A DNA stretch of 41,236 bases from an uncultured Spirochaetota bacterium. GTDB taxonomy: Bacteria > Spirochaetota > Spirochaetia > Treponematales > UBA12059. The position numbers and the translations under genes are program-made. Shown in pieces: positions 29,597-37,995 of this stretch (position 1 is its first letter; each line of letters opens with the position of its first letter). The notes beneath the pieces are model-generated. The model was given only the letters and a program-made list of their open reading frames with translations, was not told where the DNA came from and did not search any database. The DNA is taken from positions 1 through 41,236 of the forward strand of contig CALMRC010000156.1 in assembly GCA_937873275.1 (NCBI GenBank), in the 5' to 3' direction.

Positions 29597-32071
29597 ATGG
29601 AATCCATGACTGTCCGGGAGGATCCGGCCGTACGCGTCCGCCTCCTCTCCGCCGAAGGCTTGTCCAAGACCTACGTTTCCACCAAGGCCGTCCAGGACGT
29701 GTCCCTTTCCATCTCGGCCGGCGAGGTGATCGGCCTCGTGGGCGCCAACGGGGCCGGGAAGAGCACCCTCATGCGGATCCTGTCCGGGGTGACTCGGCCC
29801 GATTCCGGGACCCTCGAGGTCGGGGGCCTCCCGATCCGATGGGACGAGTACTCCCCCTCCCGGGCCGCGGCCTTGGGAATCCGGGTGGTGTACCAGGAGC
29901 TCTCCCTCTCCACGAACCTGACGGTCTACGAGAACTTCTACGTGGAGCACGCGGCCCGGTACCGCGGTCCCTTCCGCAAGTGGCGGGAAGAGGCCCGCAA
30001 GGCCGCCCGGGCCCGGCTGGACGCCGTCTTTCCCGGCAACGGGATAGATGAGCGCCAGTCCTTGAGCGCCCTGACCATAGCGCAGAAACAGATGGTCGAG
30101 ATCGCCCGAGCCGTGGACGATCCCGGCCTTCGCATACTGATCCTCGACGAGCCCACCTCGTCCCTGGGGGTGGAGCAGACCGAACAGCTCAAGACCTACA
30201 TCTGGGGCCGCCGAGCCCAGGGTGTCTCCTTCATCTTCATTTCCCACCGCCTGAACGAGGTCATGACCCTGGTGGACCGGGTAGTGGTGATGCAGAACGG
30301 CCAGGTCAAGTGGTCCGGGGCCGTGGCGGACACGGACGAGGAAGATTTGGTGCGCCGCATGGGGGAGACCGTCACCCGGGAGCGATCCTCGGCGGGACCC
30401 CGGGCCTGCTCCGAGCCGGGGACGGGAGCCTCCGAGGAGTGTTCCGTCCGGCTGACCATCCGGGGGCTCCGGACCCACGGCCTGCGGGACATCGACCTCG
30501 ATCTCCGGGGCGGCTCCATCGTGGGCATCGGGGGCCTGGAGGGCTCCGGACAGCGGGACCTTCTGCGCACCGTGTTCGCCCCCTCGGGTTCTGCGGCCCG
30601 GTCGGTGAAGCGGGTCGGCCGGGTGGCCTACGTCACCGGGGACCGCAAGAAGGAGGGGCTCTTCCCCCTGTGGTCCATCGCGGAAAACGCCGTCATCTCC
30701 AGCTTGGCCCGCCAGGGCGGGATCCGGCCGGTGGGCCGGGCCACGGGACAGGAATCCGTGCGGTCCTGGTATGATCGCCTCAAGGTGGTGGCGGCCGGAC
30801 CGGGAGCCCCGATCACCAGCCTGTCCGGAGGGAACCAGCAGAAGGTCCTGATCGCCCGGGCTATGATCTCGGACGCGGACATCGTGATCCTGGACGATCC
30901 CACCCGGGGCGTGGACATCCAGACTAAGCTCCAGCTCTACGAGATCTTCCGGGAAGCCGCGGACAAGGGCAAGCTCATTCTCTGGTACAGCACCGAGGAC
31001 GAGGAATTCGAGATCTGCGACGAGGTCCACATCCTGCGGTACGGGACCGTGGTCCGCAGGCTCTCCAAGGGCGAGATCGACAAGAACAGCGTCGTGAACG
31101 CCTACTTCACCGGGGAGCACCTCAAGCCCGAGGCCGCCGCGGCGGCCAAGGTCTCGAAGTTCGACGTCTCCGGCATCGGTATCCCCCTGGGGGCCATGCT
31201 CCTGGTCTACGTGGTTTCCGGTATCCTGACCCCCGCGGTCTTCTCCCAGTTCGGGATCACCCTGCTCATCGGCGGTTCCATTCCCTTGATCCTGGCCACA
31301 TTGGCCCAGATGTGGGTCATCGGACTGTCCATGATCGACCTGAGCGTGGGAGCGTTCATGGGCCTGGTCAACGTGATCGGCGCGACGCTTCTGGAGACGA
31401 ATCCCCCCGCGGCCCTGGCCTGCTACGCGGTCATGCTCCTGGCCTACGCGGGGCTGGGCGCCTTGATCCACCTGCGCCAGATTCCCGCCATCATCGTGAC
31501 CCTGGGGGCTTCCTTCATCTGGACGGGCATAGCCTACACCATCCTGAGTATGCCCGGAGGCAAGGCCCCGGAGTGGCTGACCGCCTTCTATAACTTCCAG
31601 TTCCCGGTGATCCCCTTCGTCCTGGTCATCGTGGGGGTCGTGACCGTCGCCGCCGTCCTCCTGCACCGCTCCCGGTACGGCACGGTGCTCCGGGGCTTCG
31701 GAAACAACGCGGCGGCCTTGGAGCGCTCCGGTTGGTCCGTGCTGAAGGCCTACATGGCGGGCTATTTCCTGTCCGGGGTCTTCGGGCTCCTGGGGGGCAT
31801 CTTCGTCACCGCCGTCACCACTGGGGCCGACGCCAACGCCACCCTCTCCTATACCCTGCTGACCGTGGCCGCCGTGGTCATGGGAGGCGGGGACCTCACG
31901 GGCGGCATCGTGTCGCCCCTAGGCGCGGTCTTCGGGGCGATAACCCTGTCCTTGATCGGGGCCCTCCTGGGCTTCCTGAACCTGAGCACGAACCTCGTGG
32001 CGGCGGTGCAGGGGGCCATCCTGATCGCCGTCCTGGCCCTGCGGCTCATCGGAAGGCGGAGGAGCGTATGA
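29597..32071 (+). CDS. Fused sugar ABC transporter ATPase-permease (RbsA-RbsC fusion)
   Basis: 824 residues. Residues about 15-250 form the first nucleotide-binding domain (Walker A VGANGAGKST, Walker B ILILDEPTSS). Residues about 270-505 form the second, with a degenerate Walker A (GGLEGSGQRD) and intact LSGGNQQKV and VILDDPTRGVD. From about 530 to 824 there follows a complete RbsC-type permease with eight or so helices (SIPLILATLAQMWVIGLSMIDLSVGAFMGL, VVMGGGDLTGG). In most carbohydrate ABC systems ATPase and permease are separate. There is no frameshift, and codon use is uniform across the junction. GAGGT lies 4 nt before ATG 29597. It overlaps the separate permease gene by 4 nt, so the membrane part is probably a heterodimer. 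Confidence 0.9.
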   Translation: MESMTVREDPAVRVRLLSAEGLSKTYVSTKAVQDVSLSISAGEVIGLVGANGAGKSTLMRILSGVTRPDSGTLEVGGLPIRWDEYSPSRAAALGIRVVYQELSLSTNLTVYENFYVEHAARYRGPFRKWREEARKAARARLDAVFPGNGIDERQSLSALTIAQKQMVEIARAVDDPGLRILILDEPTSSLGVEQTEQLKTYIWGRRAQGVSFIFISHRLNEVMTLVDRVVVMQNGQVKWSGAVADTDEEDLVRRMGETVTRERSSAGPRACSEPGTGASEECSVRLTIRGLRTHGLRDIDLDLRGGSIVGIGGLEGSGQRDLLRTVFAPSGSAARSVKRVGRVAYVTGDRKKEGLFPLWSIAENAVISSLARQGGIRPVGRATGQESVRSWYDRLKVVAAGPGAPITSLSGGNQQKVLIARAMISDADIVILDDPTRGVDIQTKLQLYEIFREAADKGKLILWYSTEDEEFEICDEVHILRYGTVVRRLSKGEIDKNSVVNAYFTGEHLKPEAAAAAKVSKFDVSGIGIPLGAMLLVYVVSGILTPAVFSQFGITLLIGGSIPLILATLAQMWVIGLSMIDLSVGAFMGLVNVIGATLLETNPPAALACYAVMLLAYAGLGALIHLRQIPAIIVTLGASFIWTGIAYTILSMPGGKAPEWLTAFYNFQFPVIPFVLVIVGVVTVAAVLLHRSRYGTVLRGFGNNAAALERSGWSVLKAYMAGYFLSGVFGLLGGIFVTAVTTGADANATLSYTLLTVAAVVMGGGDLTGGIVSPLGAVFGAITLSLIGALLGFLNLSTNLVAAVQGAILIAVLALRLIGRRRSV

Positions 32072-33030
32072 ACAAGGTGACCGCCCGGTTCCGGGCCTTC
32101 GCGGAAGCCCAGCGTTGGATATGGGCCGCCGGGGGATCCTTCCTCTTGTGGCTTGGCATGGGCCTCGTGTCCTCCCGGCTCAACCTGGAGAGCCTGGTCA
32201 GCAACTCCATGTCCGCGGCCTTCCTGGCCATCGCGGCCATCGGCCAGATGTACGTGATCTCCTGCGGCCGGGGAGCCATCGACCTCTCCATACCGGGGGT
32301 CATCACGATCACGGCCTTCCTGTCCACGGGGATCATCAACGCCCAGGACGCGAACATCCTCCAGGGCGTGGCGGTCTCCCTGGCCGCGGGCGCCCTGGTG
32401 GGCCTGGCCAACGGGATCATCATCCTCTTCCTGGAGATTCCTCCCATCATCGCCACCCTGGCCACCGGGTACGTCCTGACCTCGGCGTCCCTGATCTACA
32501 ACGAGGGGTTCCGGACCTTCAACAGCGCCCCCCTCCTGGTCACCCTGACTCGAGGCCGCTTCCTGGGAGTGCCTTTCATGTTCCTGGTCACGGGTCTCCT
32601 AGCCCTTGCGGCCTGGTGGCTCCTAAAACGCACCGTATACGGCCGGTCCCTGACCGCGGTGGGCCAGAACGTGGAAGCCGCGGCCCTCTCGGGCGTACGG
32701 GTCCGGCGGGTCCAGCTGGCGGCCTACGTGATCTCGGGGCTCTTTTCCGGGGCCATGGGGGTCCTCCTGGCGGCCCGGGTCTCCGGGGCCTTCCTGGGGA
32801 TGGGGGACTCCTACCTCATGGAGACCATCGGCGCCGTGGTGATCGGAGGGACCCTGATCTTCGGGGGACGGTCCACGGTCCTGGGGACCCTGTTCGGGTG
32901 CCTCTTCTTCGTGATCATCGTCACGGCCATGCAGGTGGCGGGATTCGACGTGGGCGTCCAGAAGATCGTGAAGGGCGTCCTGATCATCCTGGTCCTTGTG
33001 GTGGCCACGGAAAAACCTGTACGGAACTAG
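32068..33030 (+). CDS. Sugar ABC transporter permease (RbsC-like)
   Basis: 320 residues with eight to ten predicted helices. RbsC-family features: AIAAIGQMYVISCGRGAIDLSIPGVITI, LVGLANGIIILFLEIPPIIATLATGYV, GRSLTAVGQNVEAAALSGVRVRRVQLAAYVISGLFSGAMGVLLAARV and VVIGGTLIFGG. The start overlaps the fused ATPase-permease stop (ATGA), so translation is coupled. With one permease domain in the fused protein and this separate one, the importer is likely an asymmetric pair. The E1 alpha gene follows after 18 nt, joining import and catabolism in one operon. Confidence 0.93.
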   Translation: MNKVTARFRAFAEAQRWIWAAGGSFLLWLGMGLVSSRLNLESLVSNSMSAAFLAIAAIGQMYVISCGRGAIDLSIPGVITITAFLSTGIINAQDANILQGVAVSLAAGALVGLANGIIILFLEIPPIIATLATGYVLTSASLIYNEGFRTFNSAPLLVTLTRGRFLGVPFMFLVTGLLALAAWWLLKRTVYGRSLTAVGQNVEAAALSGVRVRRVQLAAYVISGLFSGAMGVLLAARVSGAFLGMGDSYLMETIGAVVIGGTLIFGGRSTVLGTLFGCLFFVIIVTAMQVAGFDVGVQKIVKGVLIILVLVVATEKPVRN

Positions 33031-33048
33031 GCGGAAGGAGGCCTTGAA

Positions 33049-34014
33049 GTGGAAGACGCGAAACTGCTCAGGCAGTACGAGGTCATGCTCCGGGAACGGT
33101 ACTTCGTGCTCGAGCAATGTACCCAGAACGCCAAGGGCAAGATCCATGGATACTTGCATTGCTATACCGGCGAGGAGGCGATCGCCGCGGGGATCTGCGC
33201 GGATCTGACCCCCAAGGACACGGTCTTCTCGACCCACCGGGCCGAGGGTCACCTGGTATCCATGGGTGCACGCTTCGACCGGATGATGGCCGAGAGCTTC
33301 GGCCGGGTGGACGGCTACGGCAAGGGCCTGGGCGGGGTCATGCACATGTCCGTACCCGAGATCGGCCTGGTCCACTCCAACGGCGTGGTGGGCGGCGGCA
33401 TCGGGCTCGCGGTCGGCGCGGCCCTGGCCCACAGGTACCGCAAGGACGGCCGGGTCGCGGTGGCCTTCTTCGGGGACGGGGCGTCCAGTCACGGCGTCCT
33501 CTATGAGGGGATGAACCTGGCCTCCGTCTGGAAGCTCCCCGTGATCTTCGTCCTGGAGAACAACGGCTTCGCCATTTCCAGCCCCGCGTCCAAGATGATC
33601 TCCGTCGCCGACGTGGCGCGGAGGGCGGACGGATTCTCCCTGCCCGGGATCACCGTAGACGGGAACGATCTCGTCGCCGTATACGAGGCCGCCAGCGCCG
33701 CCATCCGGCGAGCCCGTACCGGCGAGGGCCCGACCTTCCTGGAGTGCAAGACCTACCGGACCCGGGGCCACAACGAGGGAGACCCCCAGTGGTACTACCG
33801 CACCCGGGAGGAGGTGAAGGACTGGGAGCAGAACCGGGACCCCGTGAAGCGGTGCAAGGCCCTTCTGATTTCCAAAGGCCTGCTCACGGAGGAGAAGGAC
33901 AAGGCGATGATCGACGCGATCAAGAAGGAACTCGCGGAAGCGGTGGCCTTCGCGGACGCCAGCCTCTACCCCGGCGAGGAATACCTCGAGAAGTACGTCT
34001 GGAAGGAGCAGTGA
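33049..34014 (+). CDS. TPP-dependent dehydrogenase E1 component, alpha subunit (acetoin-dehydrogenase-like)
   Basis: 321 residues. The thiamine pyrophosphate motif is GDGASSHG...LENNG (GDG 142-144, NN 171-172). The chain follows the AcoA/PdhA pattern: HGYLHCYTGEEAIAAGI, DTVFSTHRAEGHLVSMGA, GKGLGGVMHMSVPEIGLVHSNGVVGGGIGLAVGAAL and TYRTRGHNEGDPQWYY. It would decarboxylate a 2-oxo acid or cleave an acyloin and pass the acyl group to lipoate with the beta subunit. The resemblance to acetoin dehydrogenase is stronger than to pyruvate dehydrogenase. GTG start at 33049, with GGAAGGAGG 7 nt upstream; the beta gene follows after 1 nt. Given the neighbours I propose a hydroxylated acyloin such as erythrulose as substrate. 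Confidence 0.92.
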   Translation: MEDAKLLRQYEVMLRERYFVLEQCTQNAKGKIHGYLHCYTGEEAIAAGICADLTPKDTVFSTHRAEGHLVSMGARFDRMMAESFGRVDGYGKGLGGVMHMSVPEIGLVHSNGVVGGGIGLAVGAALAHRYRKDGRVAVAFFGDGASSHGVLYEGMNLASVWKLPVIFVLENNGFAISSPASKMISVADVARRADGFSLPGITVDGNDLVAVYEAASAAIRRARTGEGPTFLECKTYRTRGHNEGDPQWYYRTREEVKDWEQNRDPVKRCKALLISKGLLTEEKDKAMIDAIKKELAEAVAFADASLYPGEEYLEKYVWKEQ

Positions 34015-34015
34015 G

Positions 34016-35005
34016 ATGGCGGAGCTTACCTACGGCAAGGCCATAGGCCGGGCCATCGCCGAGGAGATGCGTCGGGACCCCGACGTCTTCGTGATGGGCG
34101 AGAACGTGGGCACCACGGGGAACATTTTCAAGGTCCTGGAGGGCCTCCTGGCGGAGTTCGGGGAGGAGCGCGTCCGGGACACCCCCCTGGCGGAGGAGAT
34201 CATCATCAACGCCGCCGTCGGATCCGCCATGGCGGGCCTGCGGCCCGTGGCCGAGATCATGTACGTGGATTTCACGACCTTCGGCCTGGACGCCCTGCTC
34301 AACCAGGCCTCCAAGTCCTGGTTCAACTCCGCGGGCCGTGTGAACTGCCCGATGGTCCTGCGCTGTCCCCAAGGGGCCGGGCCGGGCCGCGGATCCCACC
34401 ACACGAACAGCCTCGAGGCGTGGTTCGCCCACGTCCCCGGCCTCAAGGTGGTGCTTCCGGCGACCCCCGCGGACGCCAAGGGCCTCATGGTCTCCGCCAT
34501 CCGGGACGACAACCCCGTGGTGTTCCTGGAGCACAAGCAGCTGTACTTCACCAAGGGCGAGGTCCCGGACGGGGAGTACTCGATCCCCCTGGGCAAGGCC
34601 GACGTGAAGCGGGCGGGCAAGGACCTGACCATCGTCTGCTACTCCATCACGGTGCACACGGCCCTCAAGGCCGCCGAGCTCCTCCGGAAGGAAGGCATCG
34701 AGGCGGAGGTCCTGGACCTGCGCTGTCTCATGCCCCTGGACCGGGAGGCCGTCCTGGCCTCGGTGGCCAAGACCCGGCGGGCCATGGTCCTCTACGAGGC
34801 CCCCGTGCACTACGGGGCGGGCGGCGAGATCGTCACCCTGATCCAGCAGGAGCTCTTCCGGGATCTCCGGGCGCCGGTCCGGCGCATCGGAGGCCTCCAC
34901 ACCCACATCGCCTACGCCCCCAACCTCTGCGCCGCCGCCGTGCCGACCGTCGAGCAGGTGGCCGCCGCGGCCCGGGACCTGGTCGGGTACAAGCGCAAGG
35001 CCTAG
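34016..35005 (+). CDS. TPP-dependent dehydrogenase E1 component, beta subunit
   Basis: 329 residues of the AcoB/PdhB family: EEMRRDPDVFVMGENVG, RVRDTPLAEEIIINAAVGSAMAGLRPVAEIMYVDF, CPMVLRCPQGAGPGRGSHHTNSLEAWFAHVPGLKVVLPATPADAKGL, PVVFLEHKQLYF and the C-terminal DLRCLMPLDREAVLASVAKT. It supplies the second half of the E1 active site in an alpha2beta2 enzyme. It starts 1 nt after the alpha stop and is followed 20 nt later by the SDR gene. Intact; no unusual gaps. The lipoyl carrier and E2 are separate small proteins further down the operon. Confidence 0.94.
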   Translation: MAELTYGKAIGRAIAEEMRRDPDVFVMGENVGTTGNIFKVLEGLLAEFGEERVRDTPLAEEIIINAAVGSAMAGLRPVAEIMYVDFTTFGLDALLNQASKSWFNSAGRVNCPMVLRCPQGAGPGRGSHHTNSLEAWFAHVPGLKVVLPATPADAKGLMVSAIRDDNPVVFLEHKQLYFTKGEVPDGEYSIPLGKADVKRAGKDLTIVCYSITVHTALKAAELLRKEGIEAEVLDLRCLMPLDREAVLASVAKTRRAMVLYEAPVHYGAGGEIVTLIQQELFRDLRAPVRRIGGLHTHIAYAPNLCAAAVPTVEQVAAAARDLVGYKRKA

Positions 35006-35025
35006 GCCGCGGAAGGGAGCGAATC

Positions 35026-35790
35026 ATGGACATCGACTTGAAGGGACGGCCCGTCTTCGTGACCGGGGCGGCCAAGGGCATAGGCCGGGCGATCGCCCAG
35101 GTCCTGGCGGAGTGCGGGGCCCCCGTGGCCGTCGCGGACCTGGACGAGGCGGGGGCCCGGGAGACCGCGGCCGCCATGGCCGCGGCAGGCGGCAAGGCCC
35201 GGGCGTTCAAGCTGGACGTGACGGACGAGAAGGCCGTCGGGGCCGCGATGGACGCCGCGGAGAAGGAATTGGGACCCCTGTACGCCCTGGTGAACAGCGC
35301 GGCCATCCTGATCCCGCCCCGGCCCTTCCACACCATCGACCTCAAGGACTGGGAGGCCATCTTCTCCGTGGACGTGAAGGGCCTCTTCCTCTGCTGCAAG
35401 GCGATTGCCCCCCGGCTGATCGAGCGGCGCCGGGGCGTGATCGTGAACATCGGCTCCGTGGCCGGCAAGATCCAGCGGCTCAACATGGCCGCCTACTGCG
35501 CGGCCAAGGCCGCGGTCATCCACTTCTCCAAGGTGGCCGCCTTCGAGCTGGCCCCCCACGGGGTCCGGGTGATCGCCCAGTGCCCGGGCACCACCGCCAC
35601 GGACATGGTCCTGAAGACCATCACCGGCGGGGACCCCGAGGCCCTGGCCAAGTGGCTGGCGGGCATCCCGATGGGACGGCTCGCGGAGCCCGAGGACCAG
35701 GCGCGCCTCACCGCGTTCCTGATCTCCGACCTGGCCTCCCACATCACCGGCCAGGCGATCAACGTGGACGGCGGCCAGGTCATGTGGTGA
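35026..35790 (+). CDS. Short-chain dehydrogenase/reductase (SDR)
   Basis: 254 residues of the classical SDR family. The cofactor motif is TGAAKGIGRAI (about residues 12-22), with ADLDEA at the end of beta-2 favouring NAD(H). NSAAIL replaces the usual NNAG. The catalytic Ser is in NIGSVAGK, the YxxxK motif is YCAAKAAVIHF, and the C-terminus is GQAINVDGGQVMW. It probably interconverts a hydroxyl and a carbonyl in the sugar pathway (for example apiose/apionolactone, erythrulose/tetritol or glycolaldehyde). The exact substrate cannot be read from sequence. Lies between E1 beta and the lipoyl protein in the operon. Confidence 0.9.
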   Translation: MDIDLKGRPVFVTGAAKGIGRAIAQVLAECGAPVAVADLDEAGARETAAAMAAAGGKARAFKLDVTDEKAVGAAMDAAEKELGPLYALVNSAAILIPPRPFHTIDLKDWEAIFSVDVKGLFLCCKAIAPRLIERRRGVIVNIGSVAGKIQRLNMAAYCAAKAAVIHFSKVAAFELAPHGVRVIAQCPGTTATDMVLKTITGGDPEALAKWLAGIPMGRLAEPEDQARLTAFLISDLASHITGQAINVDGGQVMW

Positions 35791-35875
35791 AGCCGGCGCC
35801 GGCCCGCGGGCCGGCCCGCCCGGCGGGCGGCCTTCGGCGGCCCCGCCCAATCTCGAACCCAAGGAAGGAAGCACG
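35791..35875 (+). other. GC-rich palindromic spacer between SDR and lipoyl genes
   Basis: It contains nested GC palindromes (for example GGCCCGCGGGCC and GCCCGCC/GGCGGGC) that could form strong hairpins without a T-run. They may modulate expression or stability of the downstream part of the operon. Confidence 0.45.
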
Positions 35876-36121
35876 ATGGCCCTGAAGATGATCAGCATGC
35901 CCAAGGTCAGCCAGGAGATGGAGGAGGTGGTCCTCTATACCTGGTTCGTCAAGCCCGGCGACACGGTTAAGGCCGGGGATCCCCTCTTCTCCGCGGAGAC
36001 CGAGAAGACCACGGTCGAGGTCGAGTCGGAGTACTCCGGGAAGATCACCCGCCTCCTGGTCGCCCCGGGCGACACGGTCAAGCTCTTCTCCGAGATCGCC
36101 GAGATCGACGCGGAGGACTGA
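35876..36121 (+). CDS. Stand-alone lipoyl (biotinyl-lipoyl) carrier domain protein
   Basis: 81 residues, just one lipoyl domain: MPKVSQEMEEVVLYTWFVKPGDTVKAGDPLF, then ETEKTTVEVESEYSGKI with the expected lipoyl-Lys in the EKT turn (about residue 44), and VAPGDTVKL. In most 2-oxoacid and acetoin dehydrogenases this domain is fused to the N-terminus of E2. Here the E2 catalytic gene begins 4 nt later as a separate protein. It would carry the acyl group from E1 to E2 and reducing equivalents to E3. Glu before the Lys instead of the usual Asp still supports lipoylation; biotinylation is less likely because the MKM motif is absent. Confidence 0.92.
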   Translation: MALKMISMPKVSQEMEEVVLYTWFVKPGDTVKAGDPLFSAETEKTTVEVESEYSGKITRLLVAPGDTVKLFSEIAEIDAED

Positions 36122-36125
36122 ACCG

Positions 36126-36815
36126 ATGCTCTCGCCCCGAAGCTCGGAGCCCCTGTCGGGCCTGCGCAAGGTGATCGCCGACCGGCTGTCCCGGAGCAAG
36201 CGGGAAGCCCCCCACGCCTACTTCTCGATGCGGGTGGACATGGGCGCGGCCGCGGACCTGCGCCGCGACCTGGCCGCCCGGGACCGGAAGGTCTCCTACA
36301 ACGACCTGGCCCTGGCCGCGGCGGCCCGGGCCCTGGTCGAGGTCCCCGGGCTGAATGGGCGCCTGGAGGGGGAGACCCTCTCCCTCTACGACACTGTGAA
36401 CCTGGGCATGGCGGTCAGCCTGGAGAAGGGCCTCATCGTCCCGGTCCTGGCCGGGGCGGAGCGCCAGACCCTTACGGAACTGGCCGAGAAGGCCCGGGAC
36501 CTGGCCGGACGGGCCCGGTTGGGGAAGCTCAAGCTCTCGGAGTATTCCGACGGGACCTTCACGGTCTCCAACCTGGGGATGTTCGGGGTGGGGCAGTTCG
36601 CCGCGGTCATCAATCCCCCGGAGCTGGGGATCCTGGCCGTGGGGGCCGTGACGGAGGAGGCCGTGGTCAAGGACGGAGTCGCCTCGGTCCGGCCCGTCCT
36701 GACGGCGACCCTCTCCGTCGACCACCGGGCGGTGGACGGGGCCCTGGGAGGACGCTGGCTGGCGGCCTTCCGGGACATCCTCGAGTCGCCGCGGGAGCGG
36801 CTCGCGATCGAGTGA
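36126..36815 (+). CDS. Dehydrogenase E2 acyltransferase, catalytic domain only
   Basis: 229 residues, the catalytic core of 2-oxoacid dehydrogenase acyltransferases. It starts SGLRKVIADRLSRSKREAPHAYFSMRVDM, continues through SYNDLALAAAARAL and VNLGMAVSLEKGLIVPVL, and ends with TLSVDHRAVDGALGGRWLAAF, which carries the catalytic His and Asp (HRAVDG). There is no lipoyl domain and no peripheral-subunit-binding domain. It would transfer an acyl group from lipoyl to CoA. It starts 4 nt after the free lipoyl gene, so the pair replaces a normal E2. No E3 is in the window; a housekeeping dihydrolipoyl dehydrogenase must serve. Confidence 0.93.
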   Translation: MLSPRSSEPLSGLRKVIADRLSRSKREAPHAYFSMRVDMGAAADLRRDLAARDRKVSYNDLALAAAARALVEVPGLNGRLEGETLSLYDTVNLGMAVSLEKGLIVPVLAGAERQTLTELAEKARDLAGRARLGKLKLSEYSDGTFTVSNLGMFGVGQFAAVINPPELGILAVGAVTEEAVVKDGVASVRPVLTATLSVDHRAVDGALGGRWLAAFRDILESPRERLAIE

Positions 36816-36874
36816 GCGGCGGGCCCGGCCGGTATCCCGGTCCGGCCGCCGAAAAACTTTCTGGAGGATTCTTC

Positions 36875-37927
36875 ATGAGCAAGGACTATTTCCACCGGGT
36901 GCACCGGCTGACCCCCACCAAGTTCTGGATCAACAATCCCACCCGGGCCGAGGCCGCCACGGCCATCGCCGCCGGCGCCCGGGGCTGCACCAACAACCCC
37001 TCGTACACCTGGAAGATGCTGGCCCACCCCGAGGAGGGCCCCTACGCCGGCAAGGTCTTGGACCAGGCGATCCGGGATTCCAAGAGCGACGACGAGGCCG
37101 CGGCGATCTTCCAGCGCAGGCTCGTGGCCCCCGTGGCCGAGGCCTTCCTCCCGATGTGGAAGGCCTCCCACGGTACGGATGGGCACGTGAGCATACAGGG
37201 GGATCCGGTCCACGAGGATGACCCCAAGGTGATCATCGACGAGGCCCGGGAGAACCGGAAGGTCTCCCCGAACATCTGCGTCAAGATCCCCACCACCGAG
37301 GCGGGTCTGGAGGCCATGGAGGTCCTGATCGCCGAGGACACCCCGATCAACGCCACCGAGATCATGTCCGTGGCCCAGGGCGTGGCGCTCTGCGAAACCT
37401 ACAACCGCGTTTCCCGGAAAACCGGGAAGAAGCCTCCCCTCTACCTTTCCTACATCGCGGGGATCTACGACGACCACCTCCGGAACCAGGTCGAGGCCCA
37501 GGGTATCCAAATCGACCGGGACGTCCTCAACCAGGCGGGCCTGGCGGGGGCGCGGAAGATGTACGACATCATGATGGAGCGGGACTACCCGGCGGTCATG
37601 ATCGGGGGAGGGGCCCGGGCCCTGCGGCACTTCACCGAGATGGTGGGTGGCGCCCTGGTGGTCACCATCAACTGGGTCGGAACCGCGGACAGGCTGGTCG
37701 AGGAGAATCCCGACGTGGTCTTCCGCTTCTTCAACCCCGTCCCCCAGACCGTGATCGACGAACTCGTTCGCAAGCTCCCGGATTTCCGCCGGGGCTGGGA
37801 GCCGGACGGACTGTCCGTGAAGGAGTTCGAGCACTTCGGTCCGGTGGTCCTCTTCCGGGATTCCTTCCTGCAGAACTGGAACAAAGTCCTGGAGGCCATC
37901 CGGGAGCGGCGGTCTAATCTGAAATAG
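36875..37927 (+). CDS. Transaldolase family protein
   Basis: 350 residues. Transaldolase motifs: GCTNNPSYTWKML near the N-terminus (the usual TTNPS region) and NICVKIPTTEAGLEAME with the Schiff-base Lys at about 137. A C-terminal region (SVKEFEHFGPVVLFRDSFLQNWNKVLEAI) is longer than in housekeeping enzymes. NNPS in place of TNPS and the extended chain place it in a divergent branch, so the donor/acceptor pair may differ from sedoheptulose-7-P/glyceraldehyde-3-P. GGAGG lies 7 nt before ATG 36875. It lies between E2 and the split transketolase, so a role in carbon rearrangement of the pathway products is likely. Confidence 0.87.
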   Translation: MSKDYFHRVHRLTPTKFWINNPTRAEAATAIAAGARGCTNNPSYTWKMLAHPEEGPYAGKVLDQAIRDSKSDDEAAAIFQRRLVAPVAEAFLPMWKASHGTDGHVSIQGDPVHEDDPKVIIDEARENRKVSPNICVKIPTTEAGLEAMEVLIAEDTPINATEIMSVAQGVALCETYNRVSRKTGKKPPLYLSYIAGIYDDHLRNQVEAQGIQIDRDVLNQAGLAGARKMYDIMMERDYPAVMIGGGARALRHFTEMVGGALVVTINWVGTADRLVEENPDVVFRFFNPVPQTVIDELVRKLPDFRRGWEPDGLSVKEFEHFGPVVLFRDSFLQNWNKVLEAIRERRSNLK

Positions 37928-37995
37928 CGTCCGCCCCGGGGCTCCGGCGTCCCGGGCGCGACTGAGAGCGTCGAGGAATCGCGGAGGAGGGAACC

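Noticed and set aside
29477-31666. A 729-residue minus-strand open frame
   Set aside because: It is antisense to the fused ABC protein; composition is His/Gln/Gly/Asp-rich in the manner of antisense GC shadows.
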